DNA from: Hypoxylon rubiginosum
Lineage: Eukaryota > Ascomycota > Sordariomycetes > Xylariales > Hypoxylaceae
Assembly: GCA_902806565.1 (NCBI GenBank)
Contig: CADCXA010000025.1
Location: 2,542,001-2,606,000, forward strand
Direction: 5' to 3'
Length of the DNA stretch: 64,000 bases
Shown piece after piece: positions 33,371 to 46,710 of the stretch (positions within the stretch are counted from its first letter, which is position 1; every line of letters begins with the position of its first letter). The translations under genes and the position numbers were made by a program. Below the pieces are notes generated by a model. The model was not told the origin of the DNA. It made no database searches and was given only the letters and a program-made list of their open reading frames with translations.

Positions 33371-34545
33371 CTTGTTTTATTCCGTGCTTCCTCTCCCGTC
33401 TTCGGGTCGTTGAGCCTACAACTAGTATCGTATAAAGTGTAATGTGCTTAGTAGTCGTATGTAGTTTCTGATATGAGGCGTGTAAGCTATGTCATGATGT
33501 TATGCAACGGTCCCTGGGCCTTGGGATGATATATGGAAGTTTGGAAAGTTCGTAACGCGATCCATGGAAATCCATAAGAGAGGAAGGCACAGTGATGATA
33601 TTGCGTGTAGTTCTTGACGTACGAAGAATTACTGGCGGCAGTCGTTCGACTCGCGTTGTTCCTTCCAACTTGACGACGTCCACTTATTACCTCGGCTGGG
33701 ACTCGATGAAGCAGCTAAACTGAGCAAGGCAGTCGAAGGTGTCGTGGAACATGCCAATTGAGAAATCTATAGGCTCGAGTAAAAAAACAATAAATTTTTT
33801 GACACGAGGCTCGAGTCACGAGAGTCACGAGTAGGTGTTACCACATGATAAAAGAAAGCGATGGGTAGAATGCTCATAACGGCATATGAAGTATTGGAAA
33901 CACATTAAAAATAGAAATTGGGATTGCTCGAGCTGATCCCGTGTCGTTGGCCATGTTTCATGGTTGATGGAAGTTAAATGGACGTCGTCTTGTAGTGAAG
34001 AGGGACCAGGCGGCTACTGGCTTTTTGATACTACTAAAGGCCAGTGCGTTGGTAAGAGATTTCATCCCGTTTGACCAGAAATTACTAGGTACCTAGATAA
34101 GTGTTTGTTGAAGGTACGTCGTGTACATTTATACTTGAAGCGTTCGATCATTCCTTGTTGGTATGGAACAGGCTGGCAATATATGCAATGGTCGGGATGC
34201 GAGGCGGGAAGATACATGTGAACCGACGTATCAATTCGCTCGTTGCATTACTATTTGCTTTTTTCATCCCGGTGAATACTGACTAAGGGGCTGGCTCGGC
34301 ATCTGGCATGAGTAGAGCAGCTGACAAGCGTAGAGAAGGCGTAGAGAAGAAGGAAAAAAACGCCATAGATCGACGCCAATCCCACTGGGGATCAATTTGA
34401 TCGTCTCACAGTGAAATCAGTATATACATAATCGTTAACACAACCATTCATAGGAGATATTGGTGATTAATTGTAGGTCGCGTCGTAATCATGTATGCAT
34501 ACCAGCACGTAGCTAAATCATAAGCCAGACCACAAGTAATCCTTC
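33371..34545. other. 1.17 kb spacer
   Basis: Upstream region of the Cys-rich hypothetical gene and 3' flank of DNA ligase I. It contains the perfect palindrome CTAGGTACCTAG at 34085-34096 and GAGTCACGAG direct repeats at about 33812-33831. No gene is supported. Confidence 0.55.
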
Positions 34546-37335
34546 TCAGTACTCGAAATCATCATCCACAGACGGCCCCTTGTTCTTCGTCACCGCTTCC
34601 TGTTTCTTGTACATCTCCACCACTTGACGACTGCTCGTCGCCTCGTCGGGCTTCTTGTCGTCTCTGACCTTGATGAACCGCGGGAACCGCAAGCTGATTC
34701 CCTTCTCGCCCGACGGATCCGCACCATCCTTGATTCCAGCCTTATATCTCGGACTCAAGGTAAGATCTGCCGTTTTGACTTCCCAGACATAGCGTGGCTC
34801 AAACCAGACGTCTGGCTGATGCTGTCCACCCGAGGAGTGCGAGTAGAATGGTTTCGGACGGTCGATAACTATCTCAGAAAGCTGCTTATGAAGCTCCTCG
34901 AGGACTTGCTCCGAGAAACCGGTGCCGATGTTGCACACCGCCTCGTAGCTATCGGTGGCCGAATTATAGCAAGCAAGAAGGAAAGCACCATAAACAGAGG
35001 TACGTTTGCCTTTGCCGTGGTAAGCACCGAGTACCACAAGATCGAGCGAGTCGCCAATTCCTGAGAGGTAATCTTTCTTGATCTATTTCCTTGTTAGCAA
35101 CAGTTATTGCTTCATACTAGGTAGGCAGTTAAGATCTCACCTTGAGCCAATTGCGACTTCGTTTGCTGGGCTCGTATCCGCTCTCCGAACCGTCAAGCAT
35201 CTTGACCATCAAGCCTTCGCACGAGGCCTTGACACTCTCGTCGAGGAATGCTTGGATTTCGTCCAGCTCCCGGCCGCTCATATGGGTTGCAAAGGCAAAT
35301 TCGCCCTCTACAGGCTGCAAGGCGTCATGTAGCAACTCACGGCGTTCCCGGAGCGACTTCTCGACTACTGCTTCTCCATTTAGGAACAGTAAGTCAAAAG
35401 CAAAGACGCAGACCTTGACTTTCACATCCTCTACCTTAACGTCCTTCTTCTTTCTCGTCATCAGCTGCTGGAAAGGTAGGACCTTCTTCTCGACTACGTC
35501 CCAGGCGACGGTCTCGCAGTCGAGCACGAAGCTCTTAGTATCGTCCTTGATCCAGGTGTGGAGCTTCGCAAGGATATCGGGATATTTCTTGGATAAATCC
35601 TCCGAGTTTCTCGAGAAGATAGACGCGACGCCGTTGGCAGCTTCCTTAGTGGCACCAGGCAGAGCGTCGACATACTCCTCCGAATGATCCTTGGCGACGT
35701 AGTGGATTTGTGCTCTCTCCCCATCGTATTTGTACTCGCAGGTGAATGTCTGGTTCTCGAATCGATCCAGAACTTCCGTGATTGCCTTTGTAGGCTTCGC
35801 AAGCATGGGCTTGAGAGGAACTCCTGGGCGGAGTTTACAAGTCTCCTTCAGCCTCATGATACCATTTTTTAGCATGGCTGGCACAATAACATCCCAGCTG
35901 GGGAGTTCGCTGTATACCGTCTTTAGCATAGCCTCTGCCTCTTCTATCTCCTTGGTACTAGGCACTGCTCCCTTCTGGTCCGCCTCATGGGAGATCATGG
36001 CCTGTGCTATGGAGACAAGGACTGTCCTTTCTGCTAAACCTAGTCGAAGTTTGCCCTCTAGGAAACGGACTAAGTACTTGGCTTCGCTAGGACCGCCTTT
36101 ATCCTTGTGAATGTCGACTTTGCCGGTGGAGTGGGCGTCAGCAGCTGAGAGCAACTTTTTGATACCATCGACCTTTCTGCCTTGAGCACCATTTCCACTC
36201 ACGGTTGCAATGTCCATCAGGCCTTTATGCACGCCTCTGACGGTCAAGGGTTTAGGCTTGAACATAGTAGGCTGGGTCGACCTGCTCTTGATTGCAACAA
36301 GGCCAAGGTCACCAATCTCCTTTTGGTCTGCTTTTATGACTTGCAAACTGCGTCCGGTGGTTTCGCCTATAGCTTTCATGATCAAAGATTCGCCAATACC
36401 AAGCTCAATGCCGGCATAGTCTGGAGCAAGCTTGTTGATCATCAACAAAACTGTCGGTAGAAAGTCGTCGGGGGTCAGGCGTAGGACCTGTCGAAGGAAC
36501 AAGGCGCAATGCTCTGTGATAATCAGTCGCTTCGTTATAAGTTCGACGAGGGAGAAGGTGGTGCATAATGCAGCATAAGGCACCGGTGCGCCAGGCTTCC
36601 AATCTGGGTATGGGTCTTTGGCCTTGCTCAGGAGCTTTGTCTGGATCTTTTCTCGAGCTTTCGCTGCTACCTCTGGCTTCTCATCCTCATCCTCCTCCTT
36701 TTCTATCTCGGATGCGGACTCTGACGCTTCCTCCTTAAAGTCGTCATCCTTCTGTTTGGGGATTGGTGATTCCTTCTTTACGGTGGTAGACTTAGCAGAA
36801 GGTTTCTTTGGTGTTCCTTTGCTGCTGCTAGACTGCTTCCTCGGTTTGACTGGCTCTGCATCCATGGCCTCGTCCTCGTCGTCTTCTTCTACTACGCGAG
36901 GGCGGGTTCTCCTTTGTCGCTTGACTACAGGCGCCTCATCATCATCTTCTTCGGGCTCTTCTTCCTCGAGCTTGACAATTGTAGAGGATGGCTTCGCCTT
37001 GCCTTTCGAGGAGCTAGATCGGGGTCGCTTCTTGGTGTCTGAATCCTCCTTCGCGTTAACGCTAGACATCGCTTTTGGTGATGCATCCGGCTCAGGGGGG
37101 GAGGATTGAGGCTCCTCTTTCGTCTTCTTAGCCGGCTTGGTGCTAAACGAAAGCTTTGACTGCTTCGGTGCAGGTTTGGGGCCGTTGGGCTGACCAAAAA
37201 ACTTTCTGATATGACTGTTAACATAGGGCACAAGGCAGTACAGCGTAATCTGAAGCGTTCAATGCTAGAGAAAACCCACCCCAAGGTGGTCTGCGAAGAT
37301 TTCACATACCCCAGTTTAGCTTGCTTGGGCGCCAT
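34546..37335 (-). CDS. lig1: DNA ligase I (ATP-dependent, CDC9 type)
   Basis: Exons 37310-37335, 35141-37205 and 34546-35082 give 875 residues. It seals nicks between Okazaki fragments and in excision repair. The first exon encodes MAPKQAKLG; spliced to exon 2 it reads QAKLGKFF, a PCNA-interacting QxxLxxFF box that supports this 104 bp intron. Residues about 20-210 are Lys/Ser/Glu-rich and disordered, with nuclear-localisation-like basic patches (KKRPRSSSSKGK). The DNA-binding domain follows (about 215-480), then the adenylation motif KYDGERAQIH with nucleotidyl Lys501, and motifs further on such as DCETVAWD, EGLMVKML and WLKIKKDYL, the last assembled across intron 2. The C-terminal OB-fold ends in a short tail DDDFEY. 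It is divergent from HTD2 across 529 bp. Confidence 0.96.
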
Positions 37336-37864
37336 CTTGAGTAGCCTGGTGGACGTAGTCGTCGCAATTTGGAGAAAAAGGCGACGTGACGCCAGATTGG
37401 AAAAGTTGTTGTGAAGAGGAAAGAAATTGGGCTGGCCGAGATTATGCTGCAACTTCCCGTTCCTCTTAGGCTTCTACGTTATTGCAGATAGAGTTGGAGT
37501 ATCGTATCACATGAGCTTGTATCGAATGGGTAGCTAGGGCAGGCAGAAGGCTCGGCCGCTACTAGCTTTCTTGACGTGACGTGACGCGACTTCCTAAATT
37601 AAACGCGTTAAGTGGGATACTCGAACACGAAAATTACAGGCATCATACAGTGCATTTACAGATATATCAGTTTTTGCACTGTTACAGATCAAGCTTTATC
37701 GATAAGAATATATCGGCATATGCATCCATGCATCTCGGCATACCTCGGTTTATCGATTTATCTGTCTATCCGCTTCACTCGTCATGGATGGGATTGGCTC
37801 ATGAGCTCACTTGTTTTTGCCTTCTCGACCTGTCGCAAGTTTGACTTGCTATGGTATAGGAAAT
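37336..37864. promoter_or_regulatory. Divergent promoter of DNA ligase I and HTD2
   Basis: 529 bp between two divergent start codons. It contains an ACGCGT box (37603-37608), the MluI cell-cycle box that drives many replication genes including CDC9 in budding yeast. Just before it (about 37572-37590) three TGACG words stand in tandem (TTGACGTGACGTGACGCGAC), resembling CRE/ATF half sites. Single 6-base matches are expected by chance in this window, so the assignment is tentative. Confidence 0.4.
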
Positions 37865-39086
37865 ATGAAGACTACTCGCTCATTATGCCGGTTCTTCTCA
37901 CTCCCCAGGCATTGCCGCTCACCACCACCAGTCCGGAGCCGCAGCTACAGCAGCAGCTCCAACGACTTCTCCCAGGCCAAGTTCGGCGCGATACGGGCCG
38001 AGATGCTGGCGCGTCCGGCGCAGCTGAGCTGGGACGTCATGTCGCCGACCAACTCCACGCTCCTGAGCATCGCCCTCGCCGACTTCGTGCCGGAGAGCTG
38101 TCAGCCGCCGGCGTGGCGCGCGGGCGCCAGGGGCGTCGAGGGCGTCGGCCCCGGCGCCGACGAGCTGCCCCCGGGCCACCACCTCGTGTACTTCCCGCTC
38201 CAGAAGACGGCGTCCGCGCTGTGCCGCGACGGCACGGACCCGCTGCACAGCCCCGACGGCCCGTTCGTGCGGCGCATGTGGGCCGGCGGCTCCGTCGAGT
38301 TCCGCGACGACGACTTCCGCCTGGACTCGCAGCCGGTCATGTGTAGGGAGTGCATAGACGATGTGGCTGTCAAGGGCCCCGAGGGGCAGGAGAAGATCTT
38401 CGTCGACGTGCTGCGGGAGTACATGCGGAAGGAAGACTTCGAGAGCACTCGTCTCAGGGGCTTGCCCATGACCCGGGGGATAAGAGAGCGGAGAGGCCTG
38501 GTTTTCATGCGCGGGGTGAGTAAGGAGCAGGCTCGTGAAAACCTCGTGGCGGCATCGAAGAGAAGGGGGAGGATCGTCAAGGGTATGTCTTATACCATAT
38601 CCTACTTTTTACTATTTGTGTCTAGCGCCTTGCTTGTTAGTGAATTTTGTGACCACGGCTAAAGTAATTAATGGCTTAGCACCCAACGCTCCCGATGTCT
38701 CCATCTCGCTCACGCCAACGCCCACGCTTCTCTTCCACTACAGTGCACTGACATTCAACGCCCATTTAATTCACCTGGATCCAAAGTTCTGTCGCGAGGT
38801 GGAAGGCCACCGCAACCTGCTATTTCATGGGCCACTCTCTCTCACTCTGATGCTCTCTTTGCTACGATCACAGCTCGGCCCGAGTGAGAAGATCTACAAG
38901 ATCGACTATCGGAACCTAGCCCCTCTCTATGTTAATGAGCCCCTTCGTGTATGTCTTAGACAAATCGGCCGCGAAGGTGGGTCAGCAGAGAGAGGGAAAT
39001 CCCGGAGGTGGGAAGTCTGGGTAGAGGATCAAGATGGGGGGCTTAGTGTAAGAGGTACCGCCACGAGCCTGCTATCAAGCGAATAG
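37865..39086 (+). CDS. htd2: Mitochondrial 3-hydroxyacyl-thioester dehydratase, HTD2 type
   Basis: Exons 37865-38582 and 38680-39086 (97 bp intron) give 374 residues. HTD2 dehydrates 3-hydroxyacyl-ACP in mitochondrial type II fatty-acid synthesis, which supplies octanoate for lipoate. The N-terminus MKTTRSLCRFFSLPRHCRS is basic, hydroxylated and free of acidic residues, a mitochondrial presequence. The C-terminal hot-dog half holds FHYSALTFNAHLIHLD and EGHRNLLFHGPLSLTLML, the conserved signature with its His residues. The intron falls before the hot-dog core, and the split codon rejoins as IVKAPNAPDVS. An earlier in-frame frame start at 37811 has no ATG. Bases 37965-38345 form a GC-rich codon block with sharp edges. 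Family assignment is good; substrate details follow the family. Confidence 0.9.
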
Positions 39087-39952
39087 GAAGAAAAGGAGCG
39101 GAGAGGACTTTAAAAGTGAAACCTGCGAGATGGATACATGACACCTAGCTGACGATGGCTAGACTTGTAAGTTTTCTATTGAAGTCGATACGGCACTAGA
39201 ATTTGGGCACTAACATGAGCATCTCCGTGTTCGCAACCCCTATCCTCATGTCACCTTCACCTTGGGTAATCAAGTCACGGAAATTCTCGTTGCGAAATTA
39301 GTTGTCAAGTGTCTTTTATATCCCATAGCCAGTGAGGCTGATTCTATAGGTACACATGTTTTGAATCTACGAACATGGGAGAAGTCGTGCGAGTTATCGT
39401 GCCGGTTCATTTGCTCTCATTCATCCATTTGCCACCTTGAACCCCGATTGCTCCCGCGCTTCAGATGCGGCCCGTATAATTACAAAATAACACAAGAGCC
39501 CGAAAATAGGAAGACGACCTCAACCAGTAAAAGAACCCCGATGGCCAGATTCCATTTCGCCGCGTCAATGCATTAGTGTGAATTCCTATATCTGTTCACT
39601 AGTCCGGGGTCGTTTTCCGTATGCTCGTCCGCAAGGCCAAATATTCTGTATTCCTTAGTCGTAACTATGAAGGACTAGGCCATTATAGTTTTAATGATGA
39701 AATTGTGAAATTGACGCAAATCGTCAATAGCCAGCTCAACTATTGTCAAACAAGGTGGCTTGGCTAATCGAGAGACGCGTCGAACGGCAAAAACAATGTC
39801 AATGAACCGGAGGCTATCTAGAGTGTTCCAACCCCAAATATAACCGGCCTCGATTGTTTATACTAAGAATTGAAGTACGAATTGTGCAAAAGGGGTATCG
39901 AGAAACGACCGATCCGAACGGGGAAAAGGGGAAGGATTTATCTCCTACACTT
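39087..39952. other. 866 bp convergent spacer
   Basis: 3' flanks of HTD2 (plus) and the STE11-type kinase (minus). Mixed composition, nothing I would call. Confidence 0.5.
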
Positions 39953-42776
39953 TTATGTGATAGGAGATAGGAATGGGCTGACCATAAGTTCGTCTGCGCT
40001 CGGTCGGAGATTGTGGTCTATCTCGAACGTTTGGGTCAAGAATTTGATCGCCTCGGGGCTGGCAGTGCTTGGGATGGTCGGGGCAGCCCTGCCACCACCG
40101 ATCTTGAAGATGGCTTGAAGTTGACTGCAATCTGGGAAAGGATGCGTTCCTGTCATCATTTCGACGACTAGACAACCAAGAGACCAGATGTCAGCTTTGC
40201 GCGTGTACGAGGTCTGCTTGACAACTTCGGGGGCCATCCAGAACACCGAGCCTTGCAGGGAAGGTCGGTGTTTGTTATTATTAGCACCACTTAGAATATT
40301 GGAGGCCTCGAGTTTCTTGCTGATTCCAAAATCAGAGATCTTAATCGTGCCCTTGTTGTCGACAAGGATGTTGGCTCCCTTGATATCGCGGTGAATGATA
40401 TCTCGGTTGTGTAAGTATGATAGCCCGTTAAGGATCTGTCTGACGAAACTGCGAACCAGGGGCTCGGGCAAAGCACCATACGAATTGAGCATTGTCTGGA
40501 CAGAGCCGCCTGGAACGTACTCAAGAAAAATGTTAAGGTGCTCAGCAGAGGAGCTACATCCGAGGTACTGCACAATGTTGGCATGTCGAAGATCTCGTAG
40601 TAGGCCAATTTCCCGCTTAAGAGCCTCAATCATGCTCTTCTTTCGAGCATCGTTCGGGCTGTTGGCACCAGGCGAGGGTGCTTCAACTTGCTTGACGGCA
40701 AGGAGCTCACCAGTGACGGCATGCAAGGCCAAGTATACACTACCAAATGATCCTTGGCCGATGAGGGCACCCTTCATCCATTGGTTATCATCCCATGATT
40801 CCCCGGCTAGGAAGCTCTGCAGCTCCTCGTCAGCATCCTCACCATCTTCACTTAGGGCCTGGGTAATTTCCTTGAGAGAGCCAGAACCCTGAGTGCTAGT
40901 TTCGTCAAAGTAGCTGTGACGAACATGTCCTTCCGGATCTGTAATGCTGATCGGGTTGCTATCAGAGCCACTGTCTGCAAAAGAGACATACGACTTGCGG
41001 TTGGGTTCGATAGGAGACTCCTCCTGAAGGGTATCAAGAACTGACGAAGTGACTGAATCCCGAAATGAGGGCGGCAGCCGGCCCTGAGTATCACGAGCTC
41101 TGACTTTAGCAAGCTGACCGTTGTTCAGCCACGTATCCGCAATGGTCGGAATGGGTGGAGCATCTTGAATGCTAGATGCGAAACTTAGGTTGCTGGCAAC
41201 GCTAAGTCGACTATTCACCTTACTCAAACGAGTAGATCTACGCATAGATAGCCGGGCGGTCCGATCGATATCTTCTCTCGGGTGGTCGGGGAAGTATGAG
41301 GTTAGATCGGACGTAATCAGCTCGCTGGGCGGTCTAAGGCCACCGAACGGCTTGAGACCCTTTCGTCGTGGGATGGGCTGGACATCATTGGATGGGGGCC
41401 GTTCCAACTCTCTCGCGGCATGTTGCAGGTTCTTCTGACGGTCCTGGAAAGATATCGGTGACAGCGGCTGCTGAAGCCCTTCGTTCCAGCTCTCACCTAG
41501 CAACTTCTGTACCTTTAGCTGGCTTCTCTTGTCTTGTACATTCTCGAGTGCGCGGACATGGGATTGCTGGGCTTCTTCGAAAGCAATAGAGGCGGCTCGC
41601 TGCAATTCGGCCTCTCCAGGCTCTCCGGAGGGTACCCTGCGGAGAATAAGACGATTTCTCTCAGGCCGTTTCTGATCCTTGATGATGCGCCATAATTCGG
41701 TATCGCCGAGACGACGACACTGCTTAGGGTCGGGGTCAACACCGGCTAATACCCAGAAACAATAGTTGCGATCGTGGTCCTCCCGCAAGGCAAACTTTCG
41801 TAGCGTCACTCGCATAACATCTTCGCAGGTGGTGCAGTCTGCGATCTTAACGACTTTCGTGACACCGCCGGTAGAGATGACACGAATGACGTCTTGACCC
41901 TGTGGTAAAGCAGCCATCAGCGAACCATCTTGACTGGAAGTGTTTCTCGTGTGGGTCATTACCAGACGGCCCGGCATCGTCGGTGAGCCGGGAGCTCGAC
42001 TGGTCGAGTTAGACGTCGTATTGTTCATATAAGTCTGATTCTGCGGGAACCTCTGCTGTCTCGCAGTTCGAAGGTCGGCACTAGGCAAAGGGGAATTGGG
42101 GCGCGATGCGGATTTCGCAATCTCGGCGATCGGGTTTATGGGGAGGTTTGACAAGTCGATCTGCCGAGAATACCTCTTGCTAGACGACGGTCCGCCCATA
42201 GCACGACTGCCAGAATTGGGATGGCGTGGTGAACCCGTAGAGGAAGGGGTGTACTGAGCATCAAGACCACCGAAAGAATCCTATAGACGATAAAGCGTCA
42301 GAAGACAATGCGACCAAAATATGGTGTATTCGATACGTTGCATATGTCGAGATATAACTTACCCTATTGCGCCTCTTCTGATTTGCGTACGCCTTTGTCC
42401 TGAGCTTCTTAATACCGAGGAACAGTCGCACACGATCGCCAACCTTCTCGATACCCATCTCCTTCAGAACCTCCTTATCCATCTCGAGCAGGTTCTCGCC
42501 GTTAACGTTATTCTTTCTGAATAACTTCTCGTACTCGCCGCACTTGACGCTCCTCAGATACTCGCAAACTTGGTCCTCGGACCAGGTCTTGACTGTATCG
42601 GGACCGTCGACATCTGAAAAATCAGACTCGGTAGGGCTGGCAAAAGCTTGCCCTGCGGCATGGACGACGGGTGCTCTCCTGGGCGCCATATTGGCTGATT
42701 GTGTGCTCGAGACCAACGTGGAACTCGACGAGGCCAGCGAAGCCGGGAAAGACGACTTCGGAGCTAGCATTGCCAT
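39953..42776 (-). CDS. ste11: STE11-type MAP kinase kinase kinase (SAM-RA-kinase)
   Basis: Exons 42363-42776 and 39953-42280 (82 bp intron, phase 0) give 913 residues. Ste11/NRC-1 kinases head the pheromone, filamentation and cell-fusion MAPK cascade. A SAM domain lies at about 62-130 (WSEDQVCEYLRSVKCGEYEKLF...), the surface that binds the Ste50 adaptor. A Ras-associating-like domain follows at about 225-325 (IRVISTGGVTKVVKIADC..., ending LILRRVPSG). After a Ser-rich autoinhibitory linker, the kinase domain spans about 638-905 with GQGSFGSVY, the AVKQ lysine, HRDIKGANILV, SDFGISKK and a MAPE substrate-groove motif. All catalytic residues are present. Domain order matches filamentous-fungal NRC-1/SteC proteins. 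Confidence 0.95.
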
Positions 42777-45700
42777 TGTGATTGGAAGTATATCGAAGGT
42801 TGGTCAGGTACGCATGGAGAAGAGTCGGAGGAGTGGATAGGAAGAAAAAAGAGAATTAACTATTTCTTTGTCCCCGGACTTGATATTATTTCTTGGCCCT
42901 TGCCTTGCGGGATTCGAACATCGAACAAAGAACGATGAGCGAGCGGCGATCGAAACCGAGAAATAAATTAGGGAGGTTTCGCAAATCGACAGAGTGTCGA
43001 CGATTAGAAGGTGGAGTGCGGGTTTGGGGGTTGAAAAGGAATGGGACGGTGGGATTGGGGAGGGGATTCCATTGCTGGAGTCGATTTACAGGTACCTAAG
43101 TTTAGGTGAGCGGGCTGGCGGGACAGAGTCAAGAGTCAAGAGTTTAGTTGGTTGTTGGTGTCACTTTCAAGGGTCCATTCTTAGATGCAGGCTGACCAGC
43201 CCCACCCCTACCCCCCTACCCACCTCGCTAGGTACAGACTTTAAAACCCCAGTCCGCCCAGGGCCAATTGAGTGTCCATTCAATGATACGGGCGGATAGT
43301 GGGCAATAAGCACAGTATATTTATCTTCTCCAGTACGGTCCTAATAAGGTGCTTTAAGATGCCCTAAGATGCCCTAAGACGCCTAAGCCGCGCAGTAGCT
43401 TCAGGTTCGGGGGTTTCACCCTTTCTGCCGCCAACTGCAATCAGGCACATTTTTTACTGTTTGGCTGCTTGTATCGCTTTGCATTGCTCATGATAACAAC
43501 ACTGTGTGGTACCGGCTGCTTGGAAGCATTTTGACACGTATGATTGGCTCAAAATATAAAAAGACCGGCGGTAGCTGATGTTGATAGTTTGAAACTCGTC
43601 AAGGAACGCACGGCCACTGGATTTATACTGGATCGTCAAAAAGTCCCGTCATCGACTCATCATGACCGTACCTAATCGTATATCGGACGAGATCCGAGAA
43701 CGATTGTGTCGATACATCCATACGCAATAGGAAAAACGTGCTAGGCACAACACGATGATCCTAGCTACTCGGACGATGATCATTACTGTCTGTTTCCATT
43801 GCGCGTCTACCTTATGATGCGAGATGGTAATGCGTGATGGGCGAGATGGGAGATAGCGGGTGGTTTTCTTCGGGACGACCACTCTATTTTTTGCAACCTC
43901 CTTATAATAAACCCGATATATACCAAGTACAATCGTCGGTGTTCACGTACGGGCGGCTACTCGTTCAAGAGGAACATTCCGCCCCCATTTATTACAATAC
44001 GGCGCATGTACCCCTTTTTGGTACTTGTACAGCCGCGCAGCCAATTTCTATCCGAGCAACGCATGAAGATTGATATTGTCGATGCCAGCATCTTTATCCC
44101 AGATTAGAAAGATCTTTCTTTCGTCCGGAGGCCTTTCTCTACGTCAATGTAAATTATTGCCAGATCCGTGACGAGGTTGAAACTACTACTTCGTACATAT
44201 TAGTCAGATACGATCTCGGCATCTCGGATGATTGTTGTGATGTTGCAAATACATATTAGTAGGCTGGTCAGAAAGGAGTGAACGAAGCTGAGTCGAAGTG
44301 AGTGCTGAGGGTGTCAAGGACAAGCAACGGCTTCACGTTGATTGGACTGCTAGATTCTCGCGCTATTCGCATTCCTCCACCGCTTCAGCGAGTCATATCC
44401 CACTTACAAAGTGGACGGGAGCACAAATGCGAGAGCTTTCAGGGGTTGATGGACAGGGGGCCAAAGGCCATCTCCAACATGAAACCCTCCAAGTTTCGAC
44501 CATCCAGCCCAGCCCGGACATGATGTCTATACTGGGGGCCTTAAGCCCTTTTGTATTCCTCGCTCGCCTCTTACCGGCAGTATGGTTTACGTAGGATCGC
44601 CGACGTTGCTATTTTGCAAAGAAGTCATGTTTTTTTTTTCCTTGTCATCATTACTGTACCCACGTAGATAGGAGAGCCCGGAGGCCTACATATCCCATAT
44701 GATCCTGTGGATCGTCGTATTCCATAATTGGAAAATGTGTGTCTCTCTGTGCAGTTCCTATCAACAAAGCTGGCCTTTAAGGGAACCCTTCACCGATATA
44801 CATATGACTGATGACTGATTCTATTAGAACTGATTCCATAAGCTACCCAAGATCGATGATACCTCAGAGCCCTACGAGTATTTCTTCAAAGTGTGACCCT
44901 AGGGCGCGTCCTGGCACGCGATCCTTCGGTCCTTGCAGCATAGCATTGAGGAATAGACGCTAATGTGACCGAACCGTGTTAGATGATGTGAGTTGAGGTG
45001 ACGAGCTCGATTGATTCGCCGCCCTTCACCTTGCCGGCGATGGGTGTATCTCCGTGCGCTCGGAGCCGCTCTGATGGATCACCAGATGCTCAGCCCATTG
45101 GATATTCCGCCAATTCGTGCATACCTAGACTGCGCCCAGGCTTTTTCAAGCAAGGGGGCGGCCGCTTTCGATATCTCTCCTTTGCGGTGATCTGGAAGCT
45201 TTAGAAGTTGCTAGCGTAGATCCGGGACCGAGCAGCCAGAGTGGGATTAAAGGATTTCTCATGTTCACCTCTCGAGCGAAGCGCGCATAGAATAGATCAG
45301 AGTCGTGTTATGCTGTTGGCCGAGAAGCCATAACCATGACCGCTCCCGCGTGGTAGGACGAAGCAATAAGAGGTTCATTTAGATTGCATGGTGCATAGCA
45401 ACAGAATCCCGAGATCCTCAAGGATGGGTCTAGGATTTCGTGATCATTTTCATTTTCTTAGGTATTAGGTATTGGGTATTGGGATAGCTCCCCGAGCTCT
45501 GGTACGTCCGGCGGGCTCACGGTAGAGACCCAAGATAAAACACAGAATGTCATGTTATGCGCTCAATGTCAAGGCACTCTTGTTGATTGATTTCGGCCTG
45601 CCCTCCCACCGTAGCCAAGCTCCATCGGTGTCAGAAGATAATATTAGAGGCCGACAGTGTGGACAGGCGGTATGCTTGTAGGCACGGAAATGTTTACTCG

Positions 45701-46710
45701 AAATCGAAATACGTGTCGTGTTAGGTTCCTGGCCATGGACCCATTCACGGCGCAGTCCCACCGTCAGTAAGGAGTACGAGGCCAAGCATTCCAAGCATTT
45801 TGAGATCTTAGATCAACTGTTTGAAACAATCCCAGAGGCAAGCCGCCCACATGACTACGTATACATAAACACGCAAGCATCAACGGCGGCCTATCCACAC
45901 GGCATTTTCCACGTGGGAGACTGCCATTCTGTCGACAAGCACCGCTCCACGTACATATGCCTAATATATATTCCCCCCTTTCGTAGCGAAATGGAGAGCG
46001 ATTACACACCACACGAAGTTCACGGTGCTAGATTCAGAATTGTCTCGAATCCATTGTGAGTATTGTTAAGAACAGGGAGGGCCGCACAAAGAAGATGTTC
46101 TCTATCGATATATCCAAGCACAGTAAGACATAGCACAAAGGGCTTCGTCGATACTTGATCCATACTTCAACCCTGGACACCCAGGCGCCTTTGAAATGCT
46201 ATGGGCTAAGTATTATGCAGAGGAATAATTATCCATGCCGTTGGATTGTAGCTATATGTATGTCTCGACGAGGAAACTACTATGTAATTGCATGCATGCG
46301 CTTGCTAATTCATACACGAAATAGGAGAATTGGTACTGTGAGAATAGTCCAGGTCTTGCTGGCTGGCTTTGTCTTGGATGTAAATGGATGTAAATAGATA
46401 GAATACGTCACTCGTACAGTCACAGCTTTGATCCCATTGGACCAGCTCGTTCATACAAACCGGTTCGTATCGTGGAGATTTGTTAGCCGGTAGTAGCGGA
46501 GGTCGATCACTGCAGCTTACCTACATGTGTCTACGGTATAAGTGGTTTATAGCAAGATTACAAGATTATAGAGAGCAAAGATGCAGATATCGAGGCATGA
46601 TTTATTAGATTTATTATGATTATGTACGATAACAGGATAAGCAGCCTGTACCTTGCCTTATCAGGCCTTTTCGTTCTCGTTCGCGTACCTAAGTCCGACC
46701 CATCGAACCC

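Noticed and set aside
32894..33413. Gly/Ser/Arg-rich plus-strand frames of 123 and 169 codons
   Set aside because: Mirror of the acidic and PQ repeat of the minus-strand Cys-rich gene.
44298..44594. 98-codon plus-strand frame
   Set aside because: Begins at GTG with no ATG and shows no domain; eukaryotic context makes this start unlikely.
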